64,000 bases of DNA from Viola odorata (taxonomy: Eukaryota > Streptophyta > Magnoliopsida > Malpighiales > Violaceae). The stretch lies in assembly GCA_963691705.1 (NCBI GenBank), contig OY829539.1, positions 13,270,501-13,334,500 on the forward strand, given 5' to 3'. This document shows positions 45,112 through 57,579 of this stretch, one piece after another. The translations under genes were made by a program, and so were the position numbers. Each line of letters begins with the position of its first letter. Position 1 is the first letter of the stretch. Below the pieces are notes generated by a model. The model saw nothing but the letters and a program-made list of their open reading frames with translations. It did not search any database and was not told the origin of the DNA.

Positions 45112-45408
45112 ACTTTAGGCCTAGACCCTTTTTTAGAATAACTGGGCTTTGTTGGGGTTAGTGGGACACGTGTCCACGCCGTCAATTTTAATTTGGAAAG
45201 CAGACAACTCCAAAAGTAATTAATTAAAGGGCGTGGGAAATCCCAACCGCCAAAACACCTTTTGTCTCCCCCAACTCTGCCACTCATCACCCACGAAATC
45301 ACGATTGAGTTACCACCAGAGCTAAATCAACAGTCACCCCAGTCCTTCTCTTTCACAACCCCACTCAAAACCAAACGACAACCCTAGCTTTCCCCTCTCA
45401 CCACCACC

Positions 45409-47636
45409 ATGAACCCAGAAAACAACAACCAGTCCCTTGAGCTCCCAATCCCAGAAGCGAGCGACGACCTAAGAGGTGGAGCACCGCCCATTTCACCGCC
45501 CGTTGCACCGCCCGAAGAAATGTCCTCGGTGAAGCATCGTCTCCAGACGCTCATTGACGAAGACGAGGTGGTCGGTGAGGACGACGCGGCCGCTGAGTCC
45601 GAGGAGAGCGTCGGAGGAGGAGACCGAGTCGTCGTCCTCAGCGAAATGGACTTCGATGACGTTCCTCTAGCGAAAAGAATGAAGACGTCGATACCAACAT
45701 CGGCAGAGGAACGGGCAGAGAGAAGAGAGAAGAGAAAGCAGAAGAAGATGGAGGCAGTCGGAGCATCAAACCCAGCTCCGACCACGGCGACAGAACCACC
45801 TTCGTCGCCACCTCTAGCGGAGAAAGTAACCACCGCCGCACCTCCGAAAAAGTCCACTAGGGTGAAGTAGGTTGCGCGTAAGAAAATAGGAGGGAAGAAG
45901 CCAGCGAAAAGCCCAGAACCACCATGTGTGGCAGCCAAGAAGGAAGCTTCAAACCCTAAGAAGGCCAAAACCAGTGCCACTCTTGCGACCACTAAGAGCA
46001 AAGGGAAGAAGAAGGTGGTGGAGGAAGACGAAGATGATGAGGACGAGATTCCAGTCATGGACAAGACTCCGGCCAAGACTGTTAAGCTATCCCTTTTACC
46101 ACCACTGCACACACTTAGAGGCTGGTTGAAATTTGATACACCAGACCTCAAGGCAAAATTAATTGAAAAGCATGCTTGTGATATTCCTACTTTTGCTAGA
46201 CTTGATTTTAGTTTTCTAAATCAAATGGCATTAGGGAATAGAATTAGGGAATTTATGCATTCTATTGGTTGGGTGCCCCTTATGTCTGTTGACTGCGATG
46301 CTTATACTGAGCTGTGTTTGGAGTTTCACTCCACATTTTGGTTTGATTAGTCCATATTGTATGCAAGGGGTAGGGACAAACCTGATTTTAATGCAGCTGA
46401 AGTGGTCAATTTTCGTGTGTGTGATAAATGGTCCCATTTTTCCATCAGTGAGTTTAATGCTTTGTTAGGATTTGCTGATATTGATAATGCTTTGTTTGAT
46501 TATCCCACTGATTGGGATAAAATTGCTGCGTTTAGAGAGGTCACTGGGACCCTGATGTTGTTTTTAATAGGAATTCTAAGGCACACACGATTCAAAATCC
46601 TGCACTTAGAATGCTCCACAGAACTTTGTCTATCAACCTTTCGGGGAAGACAAAAGTTTCAGGGTATTTGGCTAAATCTGAACTCTTTTTGCTTTGGTGT
46701 ATGTTGCACAAGAAGAGAGTCAATTTAGGTCTCTATTTGGATCAGCAATTCCATGCCTGTGAGTCTATCTCTAAACTGATTCTAGGATCATTGATTACTT
46801 GGTTGGTTGTGCGAACTGCAAATTTAGATCTTGCCACTGCTGACTTGCACAAATGTTACTCCCCTAAAATATTAGATTTGAAAGCCTTCGACCAAATGGG
46901 ATATTTCCATTTGGAAGGAGAGTTTGTTCAGTGAAACGCAGGTTTTACACCAGTGGAGGAGTACATTTTTGGGAGGAAGCATGATGGGAAATACAAGATG
47001 AAGCCCATCATTATCCTAGGAGGTACAACAGAGGACATTCCAACCCAGGATCTAGGCCAAACATCAGGCCAAGATCCTGCTAATACCAACCTTGCAGTTG
47101 AGGATCTAGGCCAAACCGCAGGCCAAGATCCCAACACTGCATCACGTACAACCAATGACCCTCCAGCATGGGCCACGACACTTCATGACCAGTAGCTCCT
47201 CATCCTCGAATAACAGAAGGCTATCTTGGACCATCTAGGCCAAGACAAGCCCCAAGACAAGTCAAGCGAGGCTCCTGCTGCAGACAAGGCCGAGGAGTTG
47301 CCACGCTGGGCAAAGGCACTCGTAGCCCACCAGCAGGCAGATAGAAAGGCCATGGACTCCAACCACAAGCAAACGTTGGGGGTCCTGAATGATTTTTTGG
47401 AAGGAATGAGAGCTTTGAACAGCTCCATTACCACTGTCCAGCAAGCCGCCACGAGTCTACATCAGAAAATGGACTTCATGCTGCCATTCTTTCGCAGAGT
47501 TGCACTCGCTCAACAACAGCAACCACCTGCGCTTCCTGCTCCACAAGGACCACCACCACCTCATCCTCCTCCTGCTGATATTGGCCGACCAGCAGGCCAA
47601 CCAAACAGCCAAGATCCTCCCACTCCGGCAACCTGA
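45409..47636 (+). pseudogene. ORF3 of element D, heavily interrupted
   Basis: It starts at ATG 45409 (MNPENNNQSLELPIPEASDD). An acidic and basic low-complexity N-part follows, then a conserved core ARLDFSFLNQM...IREFMHSIGWVPL...ELCLEFHSTFW that aligns with ORF3 of element A. Interruptions: TAG 45868, TAG 46348, a frameshift near 46550, TGA 46932, TAG 47193 and TAA 47211. The C-terminal part has two DLGQT-GQDPN repeats, a helical stretch (TTVQQAATSLHQKMDFM) and a Pro/Gln-rich end. There is no membrane segment, so an envelope role is not supported by what I see. Confidence 0.78.
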
Positions 47637-48690
47637 TTTGCACCCCCAGGTCGTGTTTATTCTTTCCTTTTTCCTTTCTGTTTTTATGTTTCTCTCCACA
47701 CAATGAGGGCATTGTGTCTTCTAAGTGTGGGGAGGTGTCCAGTATGTCCAGTATGTGTTTTCATTTATGTGTTTTGATGTGTACATATGTGTTGTTTGCT
47801 TGTACAAATTTTTTCTTTCCCTGCATGCGTCTGTCCAGTTTGTGAGTCTGCTGTTTGCATGTTTTTTGTTCTTCTTTTTATGTATGTTTGAGTCAGTCTT
47901 GTTGAGTGCACACCAGGAAGCCCAGTTTTTAACCTAGGTTGTTTAGTCCACCACCGAAGCCACATGTAGACACTTGTTTAGGCGAAACAATGCTATAGTA
48001 ACATGGAAGTGAATGAACGCAACCTGATCAATGCCTAAGGGGCATATAACCTAATGTAACCCAAACATTAGCTATCCACATGGTCAAAAGGACATCTAGC
48101 TAGAACCTTAACAAACATTAGGGTGACAAGGCTTGCTGTGTTTGATTTGAGAGTGCTTAGTTCTATCTGTTTGAGTGTGAGACATAAAAAGGTGCTGGAA
48201 CGTCATAGGGCAATCATAGCAAAGGTGGAAGTTCTGGGTGCCTAAAAAGAACAAGCTATGTCTATGTGATATGCCTAAAAAAAAAAAATTCAAAGGGCAT
48301 AGAGAAAAAAAATGATGAGATATGTCTGTAAAAAATTCAAAGGGAATAGAAAACAAATAATAATATCTGCCAAAGTGATTTAAATGGCACGTTTGGATAG
48401 AGCGGTACATCAGTGGGACTCAAATCCATGGTGAGTCTTGTTCCCTATACTTTATCCAATAAAATCTAGCAGGTTGTCTTGATACCATTTGGATGGTGTA
48501 TGTTTAGGGTATTGATTTGTCCTTGTTAGTCTAGCATTGGGTCGGTTATGGAAGTGTCTTGGTGACTTCAGTGGAGGGGTGTACAGCCGAAAGAAGAAAT
48601 CTGGGGGTCTTAGTGTCGTTTGTGTTTTTGTTGTGTTTTTGTTTTGTTTGAGTGTCTTTGAGTCTGTATGCTTGGGGGCAAGCATGGTTT
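47637..48690 (+). other. 3' non-coding region of element D
   Basis: It holds a second AAGTGTGGGGA motif (47723-47733) in a context similar to 9395-9443 of element A (CTCTCC-C-CA..TGAGG...GCA). No coding signal. Confidence 0.6.
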
Positions 48691-48704
48691 AAGTGTGGGG
48701 AATT
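48691..48704 (+). other. Polypurine tract of element D
   Basis: AAGTGTGGGGAATT directly precedes the LTR start; upstream GCTTGGGGGCAAGC forms a small hairpin (48670-48683). Confidence 0.7.
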
Positions 48705-50199
48705 TGATTGCATTGCATTTCATCATATTTTTACTGTCCATTTACTTGTTATCTGGGCAGTAAATCTATTGATTTTCCTTAAATTTCCCTTGCTTTGGCA
48801 GTTCTGGTTTGGAGGCTTGATATTGGAGGATTGTGATCTTGGAGCATTGGAGCAGATTTTCAGAGCATCTTGGCCTAGAGTTTAGCCAAGATCCCTTTGC
48901 GCACCAAATTATCGATACCAGATCGTCTTGGCCGGGAGCTTGGCCAAGACTCATTCAGGAAAGGGAGATCTCGAGCAAGCAGCGTTGGCATCCATTTGGG
49001 CCTCCTTTCGCTTGGGCCTTGCGGGCTGGCAATTTGTAACTGCCCAACATTTTTAGAAGGATCAGACGATATTAATTCAAGAATCCTTTTTAGGATCTCC
49101 TTCTATTTTTGATTATTGAAAACTCCTTTTGTAATTCAAAACATTGTTACTTTCCCCTTAGATTTTGGAGGAGTTTGAATTAGAATGGGATGAGGAAATT
49201 TCAGCTCTATATAGTTGAGCCCTCTCGCTCCCTCTAAGGAGATCGGGAACTCTCTCTTCTTCTATTTTTATTCGAACTATACAATTATTTTGCTCCAGAA
49301 TTTAATTCTTGGAATTCTCGGATTTGTTTATTTATGAAAACAAATTTATTTATCTTTCATCTATGAGTATGAGTAGCTAAACACCTATTCTTGGTAAGGG
49401 TTGATGAGCTTCGTTCTTATGGATTCGTGAGATCAAACCGTTCCTAATACTCTCGTCGATTCGTATTTGCTTAGTTCTTACGCTTAATAAATCGCTTACT
49501 CACTAGAGACAAGATTTGATCATTCTTGTGCCCTAATAGAGAAGAGTTGCAGCCAACCTTGAAGGAGTGGGAGCACCCAACCGGATAGGTAAAGTAGGTA
49601 CTAGTCTTGCGCCAGACTAGAAGAAATAAGTGATCTAGGCCAAGACCAGATTGATAACCTAGGGTCTCCATAGGGAGGCAACTTGGTCTAGGTACTGTCT
49701 TCCCCTATAACATTGAGGAAGCGAACAACCATTCAAGACAACCGTCAAATGGATAAACCCTTTAACCAGCAAGGTGTCCCTTGGCTAGGATTATCAGGAA
49801 AGGGAGCACCCATCGGGTAATTTGCAGAGGAGGGAAGCCAATGAAGAGATGAACATCATTGAATCAGTGATCGAATCATAAGAACAGAAGCTCTCATATC
49901 GCCCTTACCTGGAATTCTCTTTTATCAGATTTACCAATCTTGACCCCCCATCTTGGCCAAACCTTTGACCAAAATTACTTTAAATTGTTTTATCTCTTGT
50001 TCTTGTCTTAATTTTCAGGTCCACCCAATCAAAACCAGTGACGAGGAAGTCAACCAAGAAACTACGTCCCCCTAGATGTCTCTGTGGATGATCCTCTTAC
50101 CACAATCTACAAACCCTTGTGGACAGTGATAAGTTGTATTTCTACCCCCATTCTTATACATATTTTACACTTATATTTGACGCGTTTGAAGCGCGATCA
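48705..50199 (+). repeat. 3' LTR of element D (1495 bp)
   Basis: It begins TGATTGC and ends GCGATCA, inverted at six of seven positions. A TATA-like CTATATAG lies at 49207-49214. TATGAGTAGCTAAA near 49372 is shared with the LTR of element A. Two inverted repeats built on CTTGGCC/GGCCAAG lie in U3 (48867-48892, 48925-48950). Confidence 0.82.
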
Positions 50200-50204
50200 A
50201 CTTC

Positions 50205-50870
50205 CACACTTTAGTCCCTGACGTTTAGCCCCCCAATTTTAATCCCATGACGTATTGAATGACATCAAACTTTAGTTCATGCCATTAAATTTTTTGCCCG
50301 ATATCCTAATGGTGCACTAAAAAATATATACTTTAATATTAAAAAATAAAATAAGAAAAATAATTATTTTATAAAAATGGAGATTGAAATTTTTATGATA
50401 ATATTTTTAATTAGGAGAAAGTAAAAAGTTATTAAAAATAGGAGAAATTAAAAATTCAAAAAGGTGGATATTGAATATTTGTTTGAGAATATGTATTCAT
50501 AATTAAATAAAATTATTAAAACTCCATTTTTATGAATAAAATTTAAAAACTATAAAAGATCCATTAAAATCAATATTTTTTTACTCTCCTAGTTTTCTTA
50601 ATTTTTTTAGTTATGAAAAAATATTATCCAAAAATAGAATTCAATCTCCATTTTTCTAAAATTTTCATAATTTTTTATAATTTTTTAAATTGTTAATAAT
50701 ATTTTAATATAAAAAATTATTTTTTAATGCATCATTATAGTTTTCAATTAAAATTCTAACTACAAATATTAAAGTTTGATGCGTTTTAATATGTTAAAAT
50801 TAAAGTATAAAGTGCTTATACTTCGGGAACTTTGAATAGTTTACTATACTTCTGATAATTGAAATTCCTA
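50205..50870. mobile_element. Foldback or MITE-like element
   Basis: The two halves are roughly inverted copies (AAAATGGAGATTGAAATTTTTATGATAATATTT near 50375 against its complement near 50600-50660; ATCAAACTTTA near 50266 against TAAAGTTTGAT near 50770). It is AT-rich with no frame. It abuts the LTR of element D. Confidence 0.5.
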
Positions 50871-51204
50871 TCGCTGCCCGGTTTAGGTGGGATCCAATTT
50901 GCTATAAAAAAAGAAATGAATTGAAGAAACTTGCAAGTTGTAGAAGTGGGAAGACTACAGCCTTGTAGCTCACGAGATTTCTCCTCACATCACCGCAGAC
51001 TTTCATCAATGAGGAATGGAAAAGAAAACAAAAGCATTTGGCCCAACTAGGCAAAGTGTTGTCATTTATTTCCCTTTTTAGTTTTTTCCTCACAAGCCAT
51101 ATGCCTAAAGTTATATATTATTTGCCATGCTCATGAATCCATTAATTAACAGCAAAACCAACCTAGCCATTGGAAAAATAAAAAATAAAAACCCAAAAAA
51201 GCAC

Positions 51205-51212
51205 TATAAAAA
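51205..51212 (+). promoter_or_regulatory. TATA box of first GDSL gene
   Basis: TATAAAAA 46 bases before the ATG at 51258, which leaves a short 5' leader. Confidence 0.6.
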
Positions 51213-51257
51213 TGCACAAACTTAGAGTTTTAAATTATATCATTACAAAACTCAAAC

Positions 51258-54200
51258 ATGATGAGGTGCAATTTGTGTAAGGTACTGCTTACTCTAGTTT
51301 TTCTGGATATGTTGGTGGGCATGGGTAGCACACAACGTGGACCAACGGTGGCCCAAGTCCCTTGTTTCTTCATATTTGGTGACTCGTTGGTGGATAATGG
51401 AAACAACAACAGGATACTCACGCTTGCTAGGGCCAATTACAGGCCTTATGGCATCGATTTCCCACAAGGTACTACCGGCAGATTTACCAATGGCAGAACT
51501 TACGTTGATGCACTAGGTAAACAAAATCAATACACAATAACTTTCTTGTTCTTTTCTTGCGGTATCTAGAAATTAGGACTGTTGTGAACCAGCTTTGGCT
51601 GGGATCGACGACAAGTATCTTTTAATTCAGTCAGACCTGAGATTCGAGTTAGGAAAATGGAGAATATTGTACACATTGTGTCTTATGGTCAACTGCATGC
51701 CTCAAATTATTTTGCAGCTCAACTTCTAGGGTTTCGGTATTACATTCCACCATATGCGAGAGCAAATGGGCGATTATTGATGAGCGGAGTGAATTTTGCA
51801 TCTGGAGCAGCTGGCATTAGAGATGAAACTGGAAACAATTTGGTACAAATCACTGTAGATTAATTAATTAATTGTGTTGAAAATAGAATGAAACTAACAA
51901 TTTGGCATCAACACAAAATCAGCTCACAATAGCCAATTATATATATATGAAAATTTCTTACTCCATATTTTTTTTATGCTCAACGTCAAAAAACTTTACA
52001 CCAAAAAACCGATGACTTTTGAGTGAGCCCAAAATTTATTATTCATTTGAATGCAACCCTTCAAATGAAAATGGGTTTGAAACATAAATCAACCGTGTCT
52101 TGTGTTGAATTAATTTTAATTAAATACGAGGGAGACAGGATTTAAATTTTAGACTGTTTGATCATATAATACTTGGACAAATATATGTTTATAAATTATG
52201 TGTTTTCTACACAGACATAATTAAATGTCGCATCATTAATTAGCCATTAGATCTATTTAATACTTTCTTTGTTTTTTTTAACTATCATTTTTTTTAGTTT
52301 TCATGATAACTAATTCAATCATTAGATTACATTTATTTTATAATTTTTAACTAAATTACCCTTATTAATTATAAATCATTCTTTTTTAATTTTCTTCCAA
52401 AAAGTGGTTAATTTAAAATTATTTAAGGTTAATTTTGTTATTGATTATAAAAAGTGATTTTGAAAATATAAGAAGTGATCTTGAAAACTGAAAAATATTT
52501 CTTGAAAAAGCGATAGTTAAAAAAAATCCGGAGGGAGCAATATAAATCTTATAATTGACCATTAAATTTATTCAATTGTAACATTATAATTACTATCATT
52601 ATAGAATTTTGCTATAAATTATAATTGATATGTGTGAAATTTTGGCAGGGGGATCACATAACAATGAACCATCAGGTAGCCAACTTTGGGGAAACAGTGG
52701 AACAACTGAGAAGGATGTTCAGAGGAGACAACAGTACACTCAATAACTACCTGAGTAGATGCATCTTCTACTCAGGGATGGGCAGTAATGATTATCTTAA
52801 CAACTATTTTATGCGCGATTTCTACTCTACCGGCTCCGACTACACTCCTAAAGCTTATGCTGCCCTTCTTCTTCAGGATTACGCTCGCCAGTTACAGGTA
52901 ATTAATCAAAAACTAAATAAATTGGTAGTCGGTGTGAGTAGTTTGACATTTTCAGCGTTCAAGTAAAGGTCATATGTTCCATCCACATGTATAGCTGTCT
53001 TTCATGCACCGGCTCGTTTATAATCACCATGTTGTAGTTGATGACCAGCTTTTTTCTTACTCAATTATGGGGGAAAGTTGATTTTTTCATTGTTTTTCTT
53101 TGTTATTTTTTGCAGCAAGTATATGCGTTGGGAGCTCGGAAGGTGATTGTGACAGCAGTTGGGCAAATTGGTTGCATTCCATACCAGTTGGCGAGGATTA
53201 ATGGTAATGGTAGTAGAAACAGTAGTACCATTCAGTGCAATGAAAAAATCAACAGTGCAATTCAGATCTTCAACTCAGGCCTCCTAAACCTGGTTCAACG
53301 TTTCAATAATGGTCAACTTCCCGGTGCCAAATTTGTTTATCTCGATTATTATAAAAGCAGCAATGATCTATTCCTCAACGGACCAGCCTTTGGTAATATG
53401 ATTCTCTTTCGTTATTTCAGCTCATCAAGTATTTAATTTAATAAGATCAAAGTCGTGTACTGGGTGAAACAGCCAGTATTGCTTCAAATTTCAAACGTGG
53501 ATAACTTTTGATCTAATCGTCGGATCCGTCTCAAATTCTATGGAAACATTTCCAGTAAAATTGAGCAAACATCAACTGGTCGGATCGAAAAATAAAAACT
53601 TCATATCTTAGATCGAAGTTTATATGTTTCTCCCTTCATATTTTCATATTTTTTTCAAATTAAAAACTACTATTTCTAGTTTTCTCTTCTTTTGAGGTTT
53701 CAAATTATCACACTAGATTTATGAAATGTCTAATTGGTTTTTATTTTAGCAATCAACCTTAAAGTTAATAATTCCTTACTAAACAAAATAAAAAAATACA
53801 TTTTTTTAAAATTTTTTTTAAATATATATAAAATATTTAATATTATTAACTAGGTTGAGTCCTGTTTGACTCCGATTCGACTTTAATTAAACCTCTAAAC
53901 TTTGAATATTTTACTTTCTATTCAACCGTACGGTTTGGTTTCTAAACCTTAATATATATAGATATAAAGATGAGATCATGTTAAAAGAACTAATTATATA
54001 TAGTTTACAATATCAATTATGAATTAATCATCCGAATTGAGTCACATTTAGAGGGGCTGACTGACTTATCAATATATAAATGGCGTGCTGCAGGATTTGA
54101 TGTGGTAGATAAGGGGTGCTGTGGAGTTGGAAGGAACAACGGGCAAATAACTTGTCTACCTCTCCAGCAAACATGTGATGATCGCAGAAAGTACTTATTC

Positions 54201-54311
54201 TGGGATGCTTTTCACCCAACTGAAGTGGCTAACATTGTTCTTGCTAAGGCAACATACAGTTCTCAATCCTACACCTATCCAATCAATATACAACAATTAG
54301 CGATGCTTTGA
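51258..54311 (+). CDS. GDSL esterase/lipase, five exons, 375 residues
   Basis: Exons 51258-51516, 51718-51842, 52649-52897, 53116-53392 and 54094-54311, all with GT..AG introns and one open frame. The five-exon layout and length are the norm for plant GDSL lipases. The N-terminus is a likely signal peptide (KVLLTLVFLDMLVGMG). SGNH blocks: FIFGDSLVDNGNNN with nucleophile Ser43, GVNFASG (110-116), GMGSNDYLNNY with Asn175, and WDAFHPTE with Asp341 and His344. It resembles the Arabidopsis At1g29670-type group. Expected role: secreted hydrolase of acyl esters, perhaps in cuticle or defence lipid metabolism; substrate not deducible. All catalytic residues are present, so it is probably active. A Stowaway-like MITE sits in intron 2. 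Confidence 0.92.
52263..52537. mobile_element. Stowaway-like MITE in intron 2 of first GDSL gene
   Basis: The right end ...ATCCGGAGGGAG and left end CTTTCTTTG-TTTTTTTTAACTATC resemble the Stowaway terminus CTCCCTCCG and its inverse, and AACTATC/GATAGTT pairs. A TA precedes the left end; the right flank is CA, so one target base has changed. About 275 bp. Confidence 0.6.
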
Positions 54312-54646
54312 AGGATGCACGAACCAGTTGCGCTCATATGTTCCAAAGAATATTCTGTTAGATTTAAAATTCAGCATATTATAATAAATCTAGCTGTTAT
54401 TGCTATATTTGTGTTTGTTAATTCATGGAAGTATATACCACGATTGATGGTTATGTAAAGTCATGGTCCAATTTCTAGTATGGAATAATTTATATGATGA
54501 ACAATTTTTTCAATATTAATTAATTTTAATATCTTCTTATCATATTTGTTACTGTTTTTTTAGGGTGTATGAATCGAGAAAATAAGGTATTGGTTGTGTT
54601 AAGTATTCAATTAATGTCATTTTGCTTAAAGAAAGCATTCCTATAT

Positions 54647-55552
54647 ATATATATATATTTATATATTTTTTTTTTAAATAGGCAGAGATTTATTAGATAA
54701 TATGTCATGAAGGCCATGACTAAAACAAAACAAGGAACGCTGCCACAGCAGCCCAGGCACGCTAGCTAAACACCACAGAACCAAAAGAAGACTGCAGCCA
54801 AGTTACAGTACGAGACAGAAACAAGAAGGCTGCTGCAAAAACAGCAGCACAGCCCAAACACGCTGCCCGAAACAGCAACAACAGAGGGAGAAACAGAACA
54901 GCAAAATCCACAGCCTGAACCGTCAATGGCTGTTGGAGCTCCAGTTAAGAAGCCAAGCCGGCGACTAAATCATGTCCACCACGCTAAAAGCGAACCTGCC
55001 ATCCTTGCTTTTCAACCACTAGTGCCACAAGGCAAAAATTATGTTCAGAGTTCGAGGAGCTTGAGGCTCTAACTGTCTAAAAATCATTGTATTACGATTC
55101 TTTCACAAAGTTCAAACAATCGCATAAAATAAGGTCTGCCACATTCCACCCCGCTGATGATCTCCACTCGGAAGATAACTCCTCCACACCCTCCACATCG
55201 CAGCCAGCGTACCAGGCGGACACCACACTATTCGCAACCAACGCATAACGTAATCCCAAATACCCCTAGCTGTCTCACAGTGCAGAAACAAATGGTTCAC
55301 ATCTTCCTTCTCGTTGCTGCACATAGGACAAATATTAGCAGCCTCAGTAAGCATATTACGTCTCTCCAAGAAGGACCACGTCACTATCCTATCACGCAAC
55401 GATAACCACAGAAAGAACTCCACGCGGTAAAGAGCTAAGCCTGTCCAACACGACGACAAGAGCTTGTCTTTCATGAAACTTGTTTCCTCCCACTTCTTAT
55501 ATCCCGATTGCACAGAGTAACTCCCAGTTTTTTCCAACTCCCAACGTAACAC
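54647..55552 (-). mobile_element. 5'-truncated LINE with 13-bp target duplication
   Basis: On the minus strand the frame 55552-55112 encodes the zinc-binding end of a LINE reverse transcriptase (GLALYRVEFFLWLSLRDRIV, then CPMCSNEKEDVNHLFLHCET). The 3' end lies at the left with a T-run (54668) as poly(A). AGCATTCCTATAT flanks both sides (54634-54646 and 55553-55565), a perfect 13-bp duplication made by insertion. Little decay is seen. Confidence 0.88.
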
Positions 55553-55794
55553 AGCATTCCTATATTAAATCGTCCATAGGTAATCACTTGTCATGGTTGC
55601 TTAAATCAATAGAAACACAATCATTCCTAAGTAGTAAAAAGAAAAGGACAATGTCATGTTCTCAATGTATACACTACATGTCCATCAATGTTCTTGAGTC
55701 TAGCTTAAGAAACCCTAGTGCAGGCTAGGGGTATATGGTGAGGATGAAAATAAATGACCACCATCTCAATGGATTTTAAGGTCATTATAAGAAA

Positions 55795-56075
55795 TCATAT
55801 ATATAAATGACCATCAAGTAACTTCCGGAATCTCTTCGTTGGATCCGCCATTGAATGGGATCGGTCTACTAGCAAGAGATATTCATTCCTACTCCTGAAT
55901 GTTTCATTCTTGTTAGAAGGGATGCGAATATGGTGGCACATAAGCTAGCTAAGTGAGCTGCAACTTCCCATTTGGAAGAGTTTTAATTAGAGGACTTCCC
56001 CGGTAGAGTTTAAGATCTTGTAACAAACGATTATCCTTTTTAATCAAATAATGCCTTTTAAAAAAAAATAGCATA
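55795..56075 (+). pseudogene. LINE RNase H-like C-terminal fragment
   Basis: The plus strand reads SFILVRRDANMVAHKLAK, the C-terminal word of RNase H-like domains in plant LINEs, then a stop-containing tail ending in an A-run near 56059-56068. Only about 80 codons remain. Confidence 0.6.
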
Positions 56076-56760
56076 AAGTAAACATGAGCTGATTTGGCTT
56101 CCCCCTCGTCAAAGTTTGATATATATCATAAATAATTACTGAATTCATGAGGACATTAATTCATTAGTGGACAAACTCATTATTAGTTGAGCATCATTCG
56201 TAATGAAGTGTTGAACAAGTATGAAGTCCTTCCTTATAAATATAGAATTTTTCATCCTTCCAAATGATGTGATGGGTTTATCATGGTACGTGAATTTCAA
56301 CTTGAATCAACTTAAGATTAGGGTCACTCTAGCCTAAAACGGAAAGTGTTATGACAATCTTCCAAATTAAAGCAACTTGTTTGAATGAACGATTGACAAA
56401 CCAAAGGAAATTAAAGTTATGCACGAGTAAGATTCAAACATTTGCTTTCCTCTAATTTCACTGGTCTCGCATGAATTTTGAGCAATAGGCCCATGGAAAT
56501 TGTTGGCGTTAATAGCATATTGTTAGAGATGGGTATTTATGTAATTTTTATATTTTATTCTATTAATATAAATATTGGTGCAGGAGAGGAATACGTTTTG
56601 TTGGTTAATTATGAGGATAGAAAAGGTTTGAAAAACAATTTATGAATAGTATTGATTGACCAGGTGACCACTAAATCTCTTTCAGGGGATCTCTGATAGA
56701 TTTTATATGTTCTAATGAGGTTGTTACATAAGTGGGCATAGTTGCCTTAAGAAAAAAAAG
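56076..56760. other. Unassigned intergenic between LINE and LTR-like segment
   Basis: AT-rich, no gene or clear repeat found. Confidence 0.4.
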
Positions 56761-57308
56761 TGTTGTGAATAATAATTATTCATCTTTGAATCAACACCAA
56801 TAAAGAACATGAAAGTAAATGAGTAAGGAAGAGAGAGAACATTTTATTTTTAATGTGGAAAATCTTTACAAGTAAACACCACGGGAAGTTAGAGAAGATT
56901 TCATTATAATGATCAAAGTACAAAGTACAACTAACGAAAAAACTAATATTATGAAAACCCTAATTTTTGGTACTAAAACGAGCCTCGCTCCTTATTTAAC
57001 TTGAGCCGATATTTAATATTTCAAACAAATATTTAATAAAATGATAATGTAGTTATGGATATTATGACTTGACTTACCATCGAAGCTATTTATAAATTAG
57101 TCGAGAGGTTCGTGCTTTCTGTGCGGGTTTGAGGTCTGCTCGATGTCCACTTGAGGTCTGTCCGCTTAACGTTTGGGCTTAGGGTCTGCTTGAGATCTGC
57201 TTGAGGTTTGCGCTTGAGGTCCCTCGAGGTGTGGGCTTTAGGTTCACTCGAGATCAGTATGAACTTAGATTTATTTGGGCCAAGTAGGATTGGGCCGCAA
57301 TCCTAACA
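56761..57308 (-). repeat. LTR-like segment, minus strand
   Basis: The minus strand starts TGTTAGGATTGCGGCCC and ends TTCACAACA. CTTCCCGTGGTGTTTAC followed by an AAATAAAATGTTC stretch is the usual R/U5 wording of plant copia LTRs. The flanks (AAAAG, CGTTT) do not match, so either the edges are wrong or it is an old fragment. Confidence 0.5.
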
Positions 57309-57579
57309 CGTTTCATTCTGATTCTAAAAATCTAAGTTCTCTCTCCTTTTCTGGTTTTATTTTTTCAACCTTGTAGAGTCACCAACCTTATTTCTCCTGC
57401 TATCCTAAGAAGAAGAAACACAAACCTCCACTGCGTGCGACTACAATATTGACGTCATGTTAATTGCAGCACGATGTCATCTTTTCTCTAGCAAAATACA
57501 GTAGCTGCTATGTCTTGGTGAGGAGTTTTGCAGGCGTTGTTGTATTTTGACCGTTATAATTTATAAACCTGTCCGAAGT

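Larger units (their letters stand above)
44305..50199 (+). mobile_element. Athila-like element D, 3' half
   Basis: It begins abruptly in integrase near 44305, then has ORF3, a non-coding region with a purine tract, and a full 3' LTR. Everything upstream (5' LTR, gag, most of pol) is missing, so it was truncated before or by later rearrangement next to the LINE. It is homologous to element A in layout, integrase C-terminus, ORF3 and LTR word TATGAGTAGCTAAA, but well diverged. Confidence 0.85.

Noticed and set aside
45384..46151. Minus-strand frame of 255 codons over ORF3 of element D
   Set aside because: It is a shadow of the repetitive N-terminal part of ORF3 and ends where that composition ends.
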